From the NCBI GenBank assembly GCA_009379845.1, contig WHSZ01000034.1, positions 1 to 59,485 on the forward strand: 59,485 nt of DNA. The letters are read 5' to 3'. Numbering within the stretch: position 1 is the stretch's first letter; each line of letters opens with the position of its first letter. The stretch is from Pseudonocardiaceae bacterium. GTDB taxonomy: Bacteria > Actinomycetota > Actinomycetes > Mycobacteriales > Pseudonocardiaceae. The position numbers were made by a program, and so were the translations under genes. A model generated the notes under the pieces. It worked only from the letters and a program-made list of their open reading frames with translations, was not told where the DNA came from and searched no databases. Below are positions 7,598 to 16,151 of the stretch, in pieces.

Positions 7598-9228
7598 CCC
7601 GGCTCCCTTCCGTTGCTGGTCGTGCCGGTCTCGGCGCTGGTGGTGTCGGTGCCGTCCCCGGCGGCGACCCGGTCCAGGTCGACCGGCATCACCCAGCCCG
7701 CCGGCGGCGGGGAGTGCGGCAGAAGGTCCGGGCGGGCCAGCCGGGCCAGCTCGTCCAGGCCATGCTCGGCCAGCTCGGCACCGGCCTCCGCCGTGGTAAT
7801 CGCTTCCAGCCGCTTCGCCGGCGCGGCCGTGGTAGCCGCGGCGTAACGGGTACGACGGGACTTCTCGGCCGCCGACAAGTCCGCCCGCAACTGCCGCGCC
7901 TTGCGCGCCCGCGTGCGCAGCAGCGCCGCGACCTGCTCAGCCGACGCTTGATTCGCCAGCGTCGCCGAGCCCAGGTGCTCGCCGGAGTCGGCGTCGAAGA
8001 CTTCCACCTCGTGCTCGTGGTGCGGCATGTACCGCAGCCGCACCGGCGTGCCGACCCTGCCGACCATCCACTCGGCCACGTAGTGACGGCCCCGGCCCCA
8101 CGCGACACCCTTGCTGGTGATCTTGCGGGTCTTGCGGTCGTCTTCCAGGGTGAACATCCACAACGCGGCCGGATCGACGTCCTCGACCGGCGACGGGTCG
8201 GCCAGCCACGCCGCGGCCGGGGTGGCGCCGTCTAGCTCGTCCATCGAGTGCTCGTCGTTCCACCACGTCACCCAGGCCAGCACCTCAGCGGTGAACGCCT
8301 CGAACGTCAACGCCGGCGCGTCCGGATCCGCCACCGCGCCGCTGGCCAGCGTCTGCGCGTGGGTGTAGCGGGGCAGCTCGGCGAACAGCATCTTCTCCGC
8401 CGCGCCGTTGAGCGTTTCCACGCTGCCCTTCCAGAACGGGCTGTAGCCCGGCAGCGGCACCAACTTCACCGCGAACGCGCCCAACGCCTCGCCCACCGTG
8501 CGGGACAGGAAGTCCTTGCCCTGGTCGACGCGCACCAGCGCAGGCAGACCACCGACCGGCCCATATGGCTCGATCCTCAGCAGCGCCGCCCGCAGCGCAG
8601 CGAGGATGCTCTCCCGGCTCGGATAGCCCGGCGTCACTGCCGTGCCACAGATCGCGTTGTGCGCGGCATCGATGAACCAGGTCACCCACGGCTTGACTAG
8701 CCGCCCGTCCACCTCGACCTCGACCGGGGCCTCCACGTGGTCGGCCTCCCAGGCGGCGTTGCGATACGACGACGGGCGCTCCAGGAACACGTCGAACTTC
8801 CGCCGTTCCCGCTCGCCCCTGCGCAGCCCGGCCCGCTCGCCCGCCGTTAGATCGCGGCGGATCGCCCGCTGCACCGTCTCCAAGCTCGGCGCTGCCGGGC
8901 CGTCCGCGGGTCGCTCGGCCACCAGCTCACGGTGCAGTGCCGCCGCGTTGCCCCGGTGATACGCCAGCCGCACCCGCAACCGGTCATCGATCCGGAACCG
9001 GCCCCGCTCCTGCCGCTCGGCCTGCGCGCGGGCGCTGGACACCCACCGCCACACCGTCCGCTCCGACACCCCGACCGCCGTCGCGGTCAACCGGACGTGC
9101 TCGCTCGACAGCTCCCCGCGGGAATCCAACAGCGCTAGCCGACGCACCGCAGCCTCGCGCAGCGCGCGCCCGGCCGCGTCGGCATCCACCAGCGCGAACC
9201 TCCCAGCCCAAACCCGCGCGACGACCAC
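7594..9228 (-). CDS. tniA: TniA/TnsB-like DDE transposase (544 aa)
   Basis: The integrase core shows D163 (EADHVE), D235 (RVDQGKDF) and E271 (KGSVETLN), with 35 residues between the last two, the classic DD35E spacing. An N-terminal HTH (residues about 40-65, ending RTVWRW) should bind the terminal repeats, and a Mu-type beta-barrel region follows the core. The C-terminus (KARQLRADL onward) is the usual tail that contacts the AAA+ partner. The start is placed at GTG 9228 because GAGGAG lies nine bases upstream; GTG 9234 is too close to that site. The longer open frame runs into the transposon end and is unlikely. Its stop overlaps tniB. Confidence 0.92.
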   Translation of the reverse strand: MVVARVWAGRFALVDADAAGRALREAAVRRLALLDSRGELSSEHVRLTATAVGVSERTVWRWVSSARAQAERQERGRFRIDDRLRVRLAYHRGNAAALHRELVAERPADGPAAPSLETVQRAIRRDLTAGERAGLRRGERERRKFDVFLERPSSYRNAAWEADHVEAPVEVEVDGRLVKPWVTWFIDAAHNAICGTAVTPGYPSRESILAALRAALLRIEPYGPVGGLPALVRVDQGKDFLSRTVGEALGAFAVKLVPLPGYSPFWKGSVETLNGAAEKMLFAELPRYTHAQTLASGAVADPDAPALTFEAFTAEVLAWVTWWNDEHSMDELDGATPAAAWLADPSPVEDVDPAALWMFTLEDDRKTRKITSKGVAWGRGRHYVAEWMVGRVGTPVRLRYMPHHEHEVEVFDADSGEHLGSATLANQASAEQVAALLRTRARKARQLRADLSAAEKSRRTRYAAATTAAPAKRLEAITTAEAGAELAEHGLDELARLARPDLLPHSPPPAGWVMPVDLDRVAAGDGTDTTSAETGTTSNGREPG

Positions 9229-9345
9229 GGACACGATCTCCTCGGCAAATCCAACACCTGATCGCCGCGTAACCGGCCCGGCACCACCGGATCGAGTGAC
9301 TACGAGGCCCGAGAAATGTCGGTACCACCTGGCACGCTGAGCGCC

Positions 9346-9546
9346 ATGAGCAGCGCGAACGTCTACGGCCGCAATCACGTCGAAGACCCCACCCCCGAAC
9401 TGGACCAGGCCACCGTCGAGCACCTGATCGCCCACATTCACAACGAGTACGAAGGTGGCACCTTCGGAGACATGGCCGGCGACAGCGCCGCCACCTGGAT
9501 CATCGACCGCCTGAGCCACGTCCTGGCCCACCCCGAAGACCTGTAG
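9346..9546 (+). CDS. Small hypothetical protein at the transposon right end (66 aa)
   Basis: This gene is divergent from the transposase and lies just inside the right terminal repeats. The product is acidic with balanced composition, has three His residues in a LIAHIHNEYEGG segment, and no cysteine or membrane segment. The ATG at 9346 is preferred over one ten codons upstream because the protein-like composition starts there. No family is recognised. Its position between tniA and the end suggests a passenger or a small regulator of transposition. Confidence 0.55.
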   Translation: MSSANVYGRNHVEDPTPELDQATVEHLIAHIHNEYEGGTFGDMAGDSAATWIIDRLSHVLAHPEDL

Positions 9547-9584
9547 CCCAGGAATCCCGGCGACCAGCCGTCACACCCCAGCTA

Positions 9585-9634
9585 CTGACACTCAGGTGAC
9601 GCTTGCTTACTGACAATCTGGTGACGCCTCACAG
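9585..9634 (-). repeat. Transposon right end: terminal inverted repeat with two transposase-binding sites
   Basis: On the plus strand CTGACACTCAGGTGAC (9585-9600) and CTGACAATCTGGTGAC (9610-9625) are two copies of one 16-bp site, spaced 25 bases apart, followed by the terminal GCCTCACAG. They are inverted with respect to the left-end sites. Two good sites here versus a longer array on the left gives asymmetric ends, as in Tn7 relatives. Confidence 0.87.
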
Positions 9635-10665
9635 CGACCCTCCCGCACGGGCTCACCCCACCCGCCCTGGCCGACTACCTCGACCTCACCGTCGGCGGAA
9701 CGCTCGCCGTCGGCGGGATCGGCGGAGCCAGCCAGCATCACGGCTCGCAGACCGACACCGTGACCGAGCTCGAGGTCGTCACCGGCACCGGCGAACCGAG
9801 GACATGTTCGGCGCGGTACAACCGGGACCTGTTCGACGCGGTGCGGGCCGGTCTGGGGCAGTGCGGGGTGATCACCCGCGCGACCATCCGGGTCGTGACA
9901 GCCCGGCAGCGGGCTCGTCGCTGGAGGCTCTTCTACGGCTCGCTCAACGGACTCCTCGCCGACCAGCGCACCGTGCTGCGCGGTGGCCGGTTCGACTACC
10001 TGGAAGGGCAACTGGTACCCGACGACGCGGACGCGAGCTGGCGATACATGCTGGAGGCGGTCAGCTACTACTCCCCGCCAGCCGAGCCGGACGAGCAGGG
10101 ACTGCTGGCCGGCCTCGCCTTCGATCGCGCCGCGACGGAAGCCGAGGACACCACATATCTGGAATTCCTTGATCGCATGGCTGAAGGCGAAGCGCTGCTG
10201 CGGGCCGAGGGAAGCTGGTTCCATCCGCACCCGTGGCTGAACGTGTTCCTCCCGGACGGTGTGGCTGAAACCGTTGTGGCCGATACGCTCGCGGACATCC
10301 GGCGACCGGATCTCGGCGAATCCGGGTTGGTGATGCTGTACCCGATCCGTGCCGGGGCGCTTGGCACGCCGCTGCTTCGCATCCCGCCAGGCGAGCCGGT
10401 GTGGCTGTTCGCGGTGCTGCGCACCGGAAAGCCATACGATCCGGCCGGCACCGCACGGATGCTGCGGCTGAACTCCGCGCTGTATCAACGAGCCAGGCTC
10501 GCGGGCGGCACCTGCTATCCGGTGAACGCGCTGCCGATGACACCGGAGGACTGGCGGGAACATTTCGGTCCCGCGTGGGAATCGCTGCTCGCGGCCAAAG
10601 AGCGATTCGATCCGCGCGCTATTCTGGCGCCCGGCCAGGCGATCGAGGATTCGAGGTTCCGATGA
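9635..10665 (+). pseudogene. 3' remnant of an FAD-linked oxidoreductase, cytokinin-dehydrogenase-like, cut by the transposon
   Basis: Immediately after the transposon end the frame reads LPHGLTPPALADYLDLTVGG, then a Gly-rich stretch and a VVTGTGE segment. This is the middle of the PCMH-type FAD-binding domain of cytokinin dehydrogenase/BBE-like enzymes. The C-terminal substrate domain is complete, with FDPRAILAPGQ near the end as expected. The N-terminal half, including the flavin-attachment region, must lie left of the window beyond the transposon. The frame is otherwise intact, so the insertion looks recent. It ends in an ATGA overlap with the phospholipase gene, so the two formed one operon. 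Confidence 0.85.
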
Positions 10666-12926
10666 CCAACGATGGTGATCACGCCGCCACGATCGAGACA
10701 CTGGGGTTGGACGATCCCGCGCGGTACACCGCCGACGCCGGCGACGAGTTGCTGCGCCGACCACCGCTGGATGTGGACCGGGACGCCGACCCGGACGAGT
10801 ACCGGCGGTACGCGGACCGGTCCTGCGATCTGACCATGCGCGGTGGCACCACGAGCGGCGTGATCTACCCACTCGCGGTGTGCTCGCTCGCGCAGCGCTA
10901 CGTCTTCCGCTCGATCGGCGGGGCCTCAGCGGGAGCGATCGCGGCTTCGGCGACCGCGGCGGCCGAGTACGGTCGATTCGCGGAGCAACCGGACACGGTG
11001 CCGGAAGGTTCGGTTCGGCCCGGTTTCGCCGGGCTCTACGGGCTGGTGCACTGGCTGATCTCCGGAACCGGCGACGCACGCTGGCGGCTGCCGCAACTGT
11101 TCCAGCCGAACACCCACCTACGCAGAACCTTCCGGCTGGTCGTAGCCACCATGCAGAGCACGAAGACGACCGGCCGGAACCGCTTGTCAGCGATACTGGC
11201 CGCGCTGTTGCTCGTGGTCAGCCCGGTTTCCCGGCTCGCGCTGATCGCCATGTTCGCCGGCTGGCTGGCGGCGCCGCTCGCGCTACAGCTGGCGCTGCCG
11301 GCCGATCGATGGGACGGCGCGCCGTGGCTGGTGGCGATCGGCATGGCCGCGCTCGCGCTGCTCGCGGCCGTTCCCGTGGTCCGGTTCATCGCCAGGCGGA
11401 TCCATTGGCTGGCGGCGCTCGCGCTGGCAGTCCCCTTGATACCCGCGCTCGCCCTCCTCGCGGCCGGACCAGGAGCGTCGGCACCCGCGTGGATCGTCGC
11501 GGCCTCGCTGATCGTGCTGTGCTGGCTGTTGCTGACGTTCGCCGTGATCGCCGCGTTCGCCGCGATCTACACGAAGGCGAGCTGGCCGGTGATCGCCGAA
11601 TCGGAGCGATTCGGTTTCGGCGTGCTGCCCGGCGCCGCGTCCTACACGCCGAACTGGGTGGACCGGCTGGTCGGCATGCCGAGATCAACCGGCGTGCCGC
11701 CGCTGGCCAACTGGCTCGCCAACCGCCTCGACGATCTCGCCGGGCACACCCCGGAGCCGGACGGCTGGCACACCAGGGCGCTGACATTCGGCGACCTGTG
11801 GCTCGGCCCCGACCGGCAGCGCCCGGTTGATCGGGACGAGTGGCACCGGCTGGTGCGGGACAGCGAGCAGCGAGTGATCAACCTGGAGCTGATGACCACA
11901 GACCTTGTCGCGGGCCGGCCGTGCCGGGTGCCGTTCGACATCCCCGCGAACAAGCGGGACCGCTGGCAGTTCTGCCCGAGTTGCCTCGAAGGGATCGTGC
12001 CGCACCGCGTGTTGCAGCAGCTCAAAGCAACGGGCACGGCGACCGCGCGGTGCCCACGACACGAGAACGGCGTGTTGTACTGGCTACCGGACCCGTGGGA
12101 TGTACCCGTCGTGCTCGCGGCGCGGATGAGCCTGTCCCTGCCGGGGCTGATCTGCCCCGTGCCGCTGTGCCGGGGCGGACGGATGCATTGGTTCTCCGAC
12201 GGCGGGCTCACCAGTAACTTCCCGATCCACTTCTTCGACACGCTGCTCCCCCGCTGGCCGACATTCGGACTGAACCTGGACCGGCTGGACGGAGAGATCA
12301 CCGACGAGACTTCGGTTTTCCTGCCAGAGCAGGACGATTCGCCGCCGGCCGAGCAGTGCGCGGAGGTAGGCACCGGGATCCACGGCTTCGCCAAACTGAT
12401 CATGCACACCTCGTTCAGCTGGCGAGACACCATGCAGGCCGCACTACCGGGGTTCCGTGGCCGGATCGCCAGCGTGCGCCAAGGTGATGGCGAGGGTGGC
12501 ACGAACCTTTTCATGCCACCGGACGTCATCGCCGAGCTGGCGATGCGCGGATACCGCGCCGGCGAAGAACTCAGGCACCGGTTCGCCGCCGAACGCCAGG
12601 ACGAGGAGTCCCCTGGATTCACCCAGACAGACCGATACCGGTGGATCAGGATGCGGCTCGCCCTGCGCGAATACCGTGAGCTCGCCCGGCAGGCGAAGGC
12701 ACGCTCACCGCTCTACAAAGGACGGACAGCGAATTACGAGATTCCCGGGGCGCTTGCCGATTGGTTCGAAAGCGGGGACGAGGAATGGCCGATGAGCGAG
12801 CCGTACACCGCGCTCATCAACGCCACGTTCGACGGGCTCAGCGCACTCGCCGAAACCCAACTGGCCGAACCGTTCGACGGGACGGCGCCGATCAATCCGG
12901 TGCTGCGCCTCACGCCGCCGGAGTGA
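10662..12926 (+). CDS. Patatin-like phospholipase with inserted transmembrane block (754 aa)
   Basis: The oxyanion loop GGTTSG is at 61-66, the nucleophile elbow GASAG has S89, and the catalytic aspartate is D513 in SDGGLTSNFP, so the Ser-Asp dyad of patatin lipases is complete. Between Ser and Asp lies a block of three to five hydrophobic helices (about residues 175-310). A small Cys-rich segment (CPSC near 430, then Cys-Pro-Arg-His near 464) may bind zinc. Patatin domains are usually about 200-300 residues, so this one is split by an insertion. It probably hydrolyses membrane lipids at the membrane. Its start overlaps the stop of the disrupted oxidoreductase gene, so it may have lost its promoter. 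Confidence 0.82.
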   Translation: MTNDGDHAATIETLGLDDPARYTADAGDELLRRPPLDVDRDADPDEYRRYADRSCDLTMRGGTTSGVIYPLAVCSLAQRYVFRSIGGASAGAIAASATAAAEYGRFAEQPDTVPEGSVRPGFAGLYGLVHWLISGTGDARWRLPQLFQPNTHLRRTFRLVVATMQSTKTTGRNRLSAILAALLLVVSPVSRLALIAMFAGWLAAPLALQLALPADRWDGAPWLVAIGMAALALLAAVPVVRFIARRIHWLAALALAVPLIPALALLAAGPGASAPAWIVAASLIVLCWLLLTFAVIAAFAAIYTKASWPVIAESERFGFGVLPGAASYTPNWVDRLVGMPRSTGVPPLANWLANRLDDLAGHTPEPDGWHTRALTFGDLWLGPDRQRPVDRDEWHRLVRDSEQRVINLELMTTDLVAGRPCRVPFDIPANKRDRWQFCPSCLEGIVPHRVLQQLKATGTATARCPRHENGVLYWLPDPWDVPVVLAARMSLSLPGLICPVPLCRGGRMHWFSDGGLTSNFPIHFFDTLLPRWPTFGLNLDRLDGEITDETSVFLPEQDDSPPAEQCAEVGTGIHGFAKLIMHTSFSWRDTMQAALPGFRGRIASVRQGDGEGGTNLFMPPDVIAELAMRGYRAGEELRHRFAAERQDEESPGFTQTDRYRWIRMRLALREYRELARQAKARSPLYKGRTANYEIPGALADWFESGDEEWPMSEPYTALINATFDGLSALAETQLAEPFDGTAPINPVLRLTPPE

Positions 12927-12929
12927 CCC

Positions 12930-13673
12930 TCAGCGCGGCATGCGCCGCCAGAGCGCCCTCGGCAGCAGGCGTAACACCGCGAACAACGGCCGCAGTACCG
13001 GCGGCACCCACACCACCGCGCGGCCGCGCCGCAGTGCGGTGACCGTGGCGTCGGCAACCTGGTCCGGCGTGCTGGAAAACGGCGCCGGCTTCATCCCCTC
13101 GGTCATTCGCCCGATCACGAACCCTGGACGGACCAGCAGCAGCCGCACCCCGCTGCCGGCGAGCGCGTCGGACAGCCCGCAGGCGAACCCGTCGAGCCCG
13201 GCCTTCGCCGAGCCGTACACGTAGTTGGCGCGGCGCACCCGCATCCCCGCCACCGAGGAGAACACCACGAGCTGGCCATGCCCTTGCGCGCGCAGGATAT
13301 TAGCCAGCTGGGTCAGCACGCCCACGTGTGCCACGTAGTCGGTGTGTATCACGGCCAGCGCGTGTGCCACGTCCCGCTCGGCACGTTCCTGATCACCCAG
13401 CACCCCGAAGGAGGTGACCACCACGTCCAACGTGCCGCAACGGGTGACGAGCTCCTCGAGAACCCGGCGGTGCTCCGCCACGTCGTCCGCGTCGAACTCG
13501 ACCCGCTCGACGGTCGCGGCACCCGCCTGCCGCAACGTGGTCTCCTCCTCGTCGAGATCGTCGCTGCGGCGAGCGGCCAGCACCACCGTCCGGTAGCCGC
13601 GGCCGACAAGACGTAGGGCCACCGCCAAGCCGATTTCGCTGCGCCCGCCGAGCACCAAGACCGTTCCACTCAT
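12930..13673 (-). CDS. dprE2: Short-chain dehydrogenase, DprE2-like (decaprenylphosphoryl-2-keto-ribose reductase) (247 aa)
   Basis: The NAD(P) motif GGRSEIG is at 9-15, the catalytic serine at 139/140 (FSSVAG), and YxxxK is Y153/K157 in a YVYGSAKAGLDGF segment. That segment, the RVRRAN stretch before it and the C-terminal PRALWRRMPR closely resemble mycobacterial DprE2. DprE2 reduces the keto intermediate to decaprenyl-phospho-arabinose for cell-wall arabinan. No dprE1 is adjacent in the window, so the assignment rests on sequence resemblance; a related SDR of other function is possible. It converges on the phospholipase gene with only three bases between. Confidence 0.68.
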   Translation of the reverse strand: MSGTVLVLGGRSEIGLAVALRLVGRGYRTVVLAARRSDDLDEEETTLRQAGAATVERVEFDADDVAEHRRVLEELVTRCGTLDVVVTSFGVLGDQERAERDVAHALAVIHTDYVAHVGVLTQLANILRAQGHGQLVVFSSVAGMRVRRANYVYGSAKAGLDGFACGLSDALAGSGVRLLLVRPGFVIGRMTEGMKPAPFSSTPDQVADATVTALRRGRAVVWVPPVLRPLFAVLRLLPRALWRRMPR

Positions 13674-13721
13674 CGCCGTGAGTGTGCCGCACGCCGTGAT
13701 CGCTCCGGCGTCGCACTCCCG

Positions 13722-14159
13722 TCAGGACGGGTCCACGTCGTACCTGGCGAGCCGTTCGGCCAGCAACTGCCGGTTGTTGACGATAGAAAAGGCCGGGCGC
13801 GGCGGCCGGTCGTCGTGACCGCCGGCCGCGACGCCGGCCACGACGTCGGTCACGAACCGCGCGACAACCCGGGGCTCCGGCACCGGATCGTCACCACCGA
13901 AATAGGCCAGCACCACGGGGGCTTCGGCGGGATCGGTCTCCACCGCGACGACCCAGCCGTGCCGCTCGCTCCAGACCAGCATCAAATCCTGACCGGGACG
14001 CCCAGACCAGCGCCCGTCCAGTGCCAGGTAGGCGGTCGCGGTGTCGCTGATCTCGAAAGTAGTGCCTTCCTTGGAAACACCGACCGCGGCAGCGATGGCA
14101 CGCAGGTAACCGGCCAACCCGCGCCGGAACGCCGAATTGCTGTCGGAGTGGATGTCCAT
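13722..14159 (-). CDS. DUF6292-like hypothetical protein (145 aa)
   Basis: A small soluble protein with an N-terminal helical segment (RGLAGYLRAIAAAVG), a central beta-rich part (LMLVWSERHGWVVAVET) and a C-terminal helical tail. This layout resembles the DUF6292 family common in Pseudonocardiaceae, whose function is unknown. No catalytic motif is visible. It lies 48 bases upstream of the DprE2-like gene on the same strand and could share its transcript. Confidence 0.65.
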   Translation of the reverse strand: MDIHSDSNSAFRRGLAGYLRAIAAAVGVSKEGTTFEISDTATAYLALDGRWSGRPGQDLMLVWSERHGWVVAVETDPAEAPVVLAYFGGDDPVPEPRVVARFVTDVVAGVAAGGHDDRPPRPAFSIVNNRQLLAERLARYDVDPS

Positions 14160-14566
14160 GCCTACACGGTAGGTGGTCGGTATCCGAGCCGCTGGTCAGG
14201 CCCGCGGCGGGTTCCAGCGGGAGTCGAGCGATCACGCCGGCAACCGCGTAGGGTTGGGCGTGTCGAGAGCATCCGCGTTTCGGCGGTGGAGCCACCGTCG
14301 CTCTCGACGAGACCGAAGCCGGTCGGTTGCCCGACCGGGACGGGTGTGCCGGCACGAGGCCGGGCCACACGTTCGACCTGCGACCGATCTCATTGGCCGT
14401 CATGGCCACCGAGCTGCCCCAGCTACGCTCCGGTTCCGATCGAAGCCGAAGGCGCCCACCAGGGATCCGTCGACGGTGTCCGGCGGCCCGATCGCGGCAT
14501 CCGTCATCGGGCTGTCAGCGCACTCGCGGCGCTGGCAGCCCATCTCGGCAAGCCCGCAAGGCACGA
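14160..14566. other. Gene-free interval with two hairpins
   Basis: No convincing coding region is seen in these 407 bases. Two inverted repeats stand out: GTCGAGAGC (14262-14270) with GCTCTCGAC (14300-14308), enclosing a smaller CGGTGG/CCACCG hairpin, and a tight GC-rich stem CCGGTCGG-TTGC-CCGACCGG (14319-14338). The second could end transcription from the GAF-ANTAR gene upstream of it, though it lacks a T-run. The interval probably also holds the promoter of the 13722-14159 gene. Confidence 0.45.
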
Positions 14567-15304
14567 TCACGTGCGCCGGTGGTCGGGATCCGAGAGCAGT
14601 TCCAGCGCCGCGGTCGAATCCGCGATGACCGTGCCCGCGACGTCGCTCAGCTTTCGGTTATTGTGGCGGGCGTATCCGCGCAGCGCGGTGAACGCGGTGG
14701 CCATGTCCACGCCGAGCCGCTCGGCGACCATTCCCTTTGCCTGCTCGATAACCACACGGCTCTGTAGAGCGGTCCGCAACTGGTGGGTCAGGATCTCCCT
14801 GGTCCGGATCGCACGCTCCTGCAAGAGTCCAATGGTGGCAACCGCGACGAGGGCTTTGGCGGTCCTTACCGCGGCTTCGCTCAATTCGCCCACCGCGGGC
14901 CGGAACAGATTGAGTGCGCCAATCACGTCACTACGCAGCCGCATTGGAAGCGCGTGTACGGCGGCGAAGCCGGCCTCGGTGGCGGCCGGGGCGAATCGCG
15001 GCCATCGGTCGCCCGCACTCGCCAGGTCGGGATGACTGACCGAAGCGCCGGTATGGAACGCGTCCAGGCAGGGCCCTTCCTCGTTCTGCAACTGGAACAG
15101 CTCGACCAGCCGAGCCTGCTCGTTGGAGGTGGCGATCAGCTGCAGCCAGCCACGCTCGTCGATGAGTAACAAGCCGACGGCGTCGATATCGAGCAGCTCG
15201 ACGCATCGATCGACCAGCACCTGCAAGAAATCGATCACGTCGAAATCGTCGATCAAGGTATCCGCCAGCTCGACGAATGTTTCGACGAGACGCGCCTCGC
15301 TCAT
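14567..15304 (-). CDS. GAF-ANTAR domain regulator (245 aa)
   Basis: Residues about 25-155 form a GAF sensor domain (LLDIDAVGLLLID, then PMRLRSDVIGALNLF). Residues about 175-235 form the three-helix ANTAR domain with its typical opening ALQSRVVIEQAKGMVAERLG. ANTAR domains bind paired RNA hairpins and act as transcription antiterminators. The ATG at 15304 is chosen because GGAGG lies eight bases upstream; an in-frame GTG three codons earlier sits on top of that site. A second GAF-ANTAR gene lies directly upstream on the same strand. Confidence 0.85.
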   Translation of the reverse strand: MSEARLVETFVELADTLIDDFDVIDFLQVLVDRCVELLDIDAVGLLLIDERGWLQLIATSNEQARLVELFQLQNEEGPCLDAFHTGASVSHPDLASAGDRWPRFAPAATEAGFAAVHALPMRLRSDVIGALNLFRPAVGELSEAAVRTAKALVAVATIGLLQERAIRTREILTHQLRTALQSRVVIEQAKGMVAERLGVDMATAFTALRGYARHNNRKLSDVAGTVIADSTAALELLSDPDHRRT

Positions 15305-15355
15305 CGACGTCACCTCCGCTGGTCCAGGCTACGGTCGTGGGACACGTAACCAAAG

Positions 15356-16081
15356 CTAGTAGACATCAAAACGCAGCCGTCGGGCTACCACGTCGGCCGC
15401 CAGGTCGGCCAACCGCCGCCGGTCCGCGAATGCTCGGGCGCGCAGCCGCGCGAAGGCGTCTTCCAGCCCGATCGCGGCCTGTACCGCGATCATCCCGGTG
15501 GCCTGGTGTACCTGTGGAGAATCGAGTGGCCAGCGCTCGGCGGCCAACTCGCTGTCCACCATGGAGCTCCGCGCCTGCTCGTCGAGCAACAGCAGGAAAG
15601 CCAGCTCGGCGAATTCCACCGAGTTGGCGAGCGTCTCCATGTCCAGCCAGCCCGCGTCGACCCGATGCAGCGCGAGCACTCCGACCCGCTTCGTGCCGAC
15701 GCGCAGCGGCAGCGCGAACAACGCCCGTGCACCGGCCTCCACCGCGAGCGGCGCGAACAGTGGCCAACGGTGTTGGCTGAGCACGCTGTCGAGATCGGCG
15801 GCGAGCACCGGGGCGCCGGTCCGCAACACGATGACGGACGGCCCTTCGCCAACCGTGATCTGAAGTTCGGCCAACCTCTTGCTCAGCGTGTCGGTGGAAT
15901 ACCGCGTTTCCGGCCAGCCGGAACCGTCACCGACGGTGATCCCGGCCCCGTTCATGCGCAGCCGATCCACCGCGGTTTCGCAAAGAGCACGTTCCGCCAC
16001 CGGCAACTGGAGCCGTCCCGCGTGCTCGGCTACCCAGGCGTGCACTCGCGTGAGCCTGCCGAAGTCGTCGCCGCCGTCCAT
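15356..16081 (-). CDS. GAF domain protein with ANTAR-like C-terminus (241 aa)
   Basis: A GAF domain (EGPSVIVLRTGAPVLAADL ... ALPLRVGTKRVGVLALHRV) is followed by a C-terminal helical region with VHQATGMIAVQAAIGLEDAFARLR, the ANTAR pattern in a somewhat divergent form. Start at ATG 16081, where protein-like composition begins; the open frame upstream overlaps the desaturase gene region. It lies 51 bases upstream of the other GAF-ANTAR gene in the same direction, so the two are likely co-transcribed and arose by duplication or act as a pair. Confidence 0.78.
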   Translation of the reverse strand: MDGGDDFGRLTRVHAWVAEHAGRLQLPVAERALCETAVDRLRMNGAGITVGDGSGWPETRYSTDTLSKRLAELQITVGEGPSVIVLRTGAPVLAADLDSVLSQHRWPLFAPLAVEAGARALFALPLRVGTKRVGVLALHRVDAGWLDMETLANSVEFAELAFLLLLDEQARSSMVDSELAAERWPLDSPQVHQATGMIAVQAAIGLEDAFARLRARAFADRRRLADLAADVVARRLRFDVY

Positions 16082-16151
16082 CAATGGCGCCCAATCTCGC
16101 GACGGCACGCGCCCGTGTGGCCGGTTGTCCCGGCCAGCCGGCACGCGTTTC

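Larger units (their letters stand above)
1..9634. mobile_element. Tn5053/Tn402/Tn7-like transposon, complete
   Basis: The window begins exactly at one end of this element. The left end reads CTGTGAGGCGTCA and the right end, reversed, reads CTGTGAGGCGTCACCAG, so both termini have the TGT...ACA form of Mu-like DDE transposons. Inside are a DD35E transposase, its AAA+ ATPase, a third protein, an HTH protein, a serine resolvase with a res-like site, and cargo (radical SAM enzyme, kinase, ABC-type ATPase). The right junction falls inside a conserved oxidoreductase gene. A 5-bp target duplication is expected for this family. The base after the right end is C of CGACC, but the left flank lies outside the window, so duplication cannot be checked. 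Confidence 0.88.

Noticed and set aside
9229..9531. N-terminal extension of the transposase frame to 9531
   Set aside because: It runs under a well-composed small gene on the other strand and has no ribosome site; GAGGAG points to GTG 9228.
9635..13673. Reading the truncated FAD enzyme as DprE1, partner of the DprE2-like SDR
   Set aside because: The visible part has cytokinin-dehydrogenase/BBE features such as FDPRAILAPGQ and lacks DprE1 segments; the two genes are also on opposite strands.
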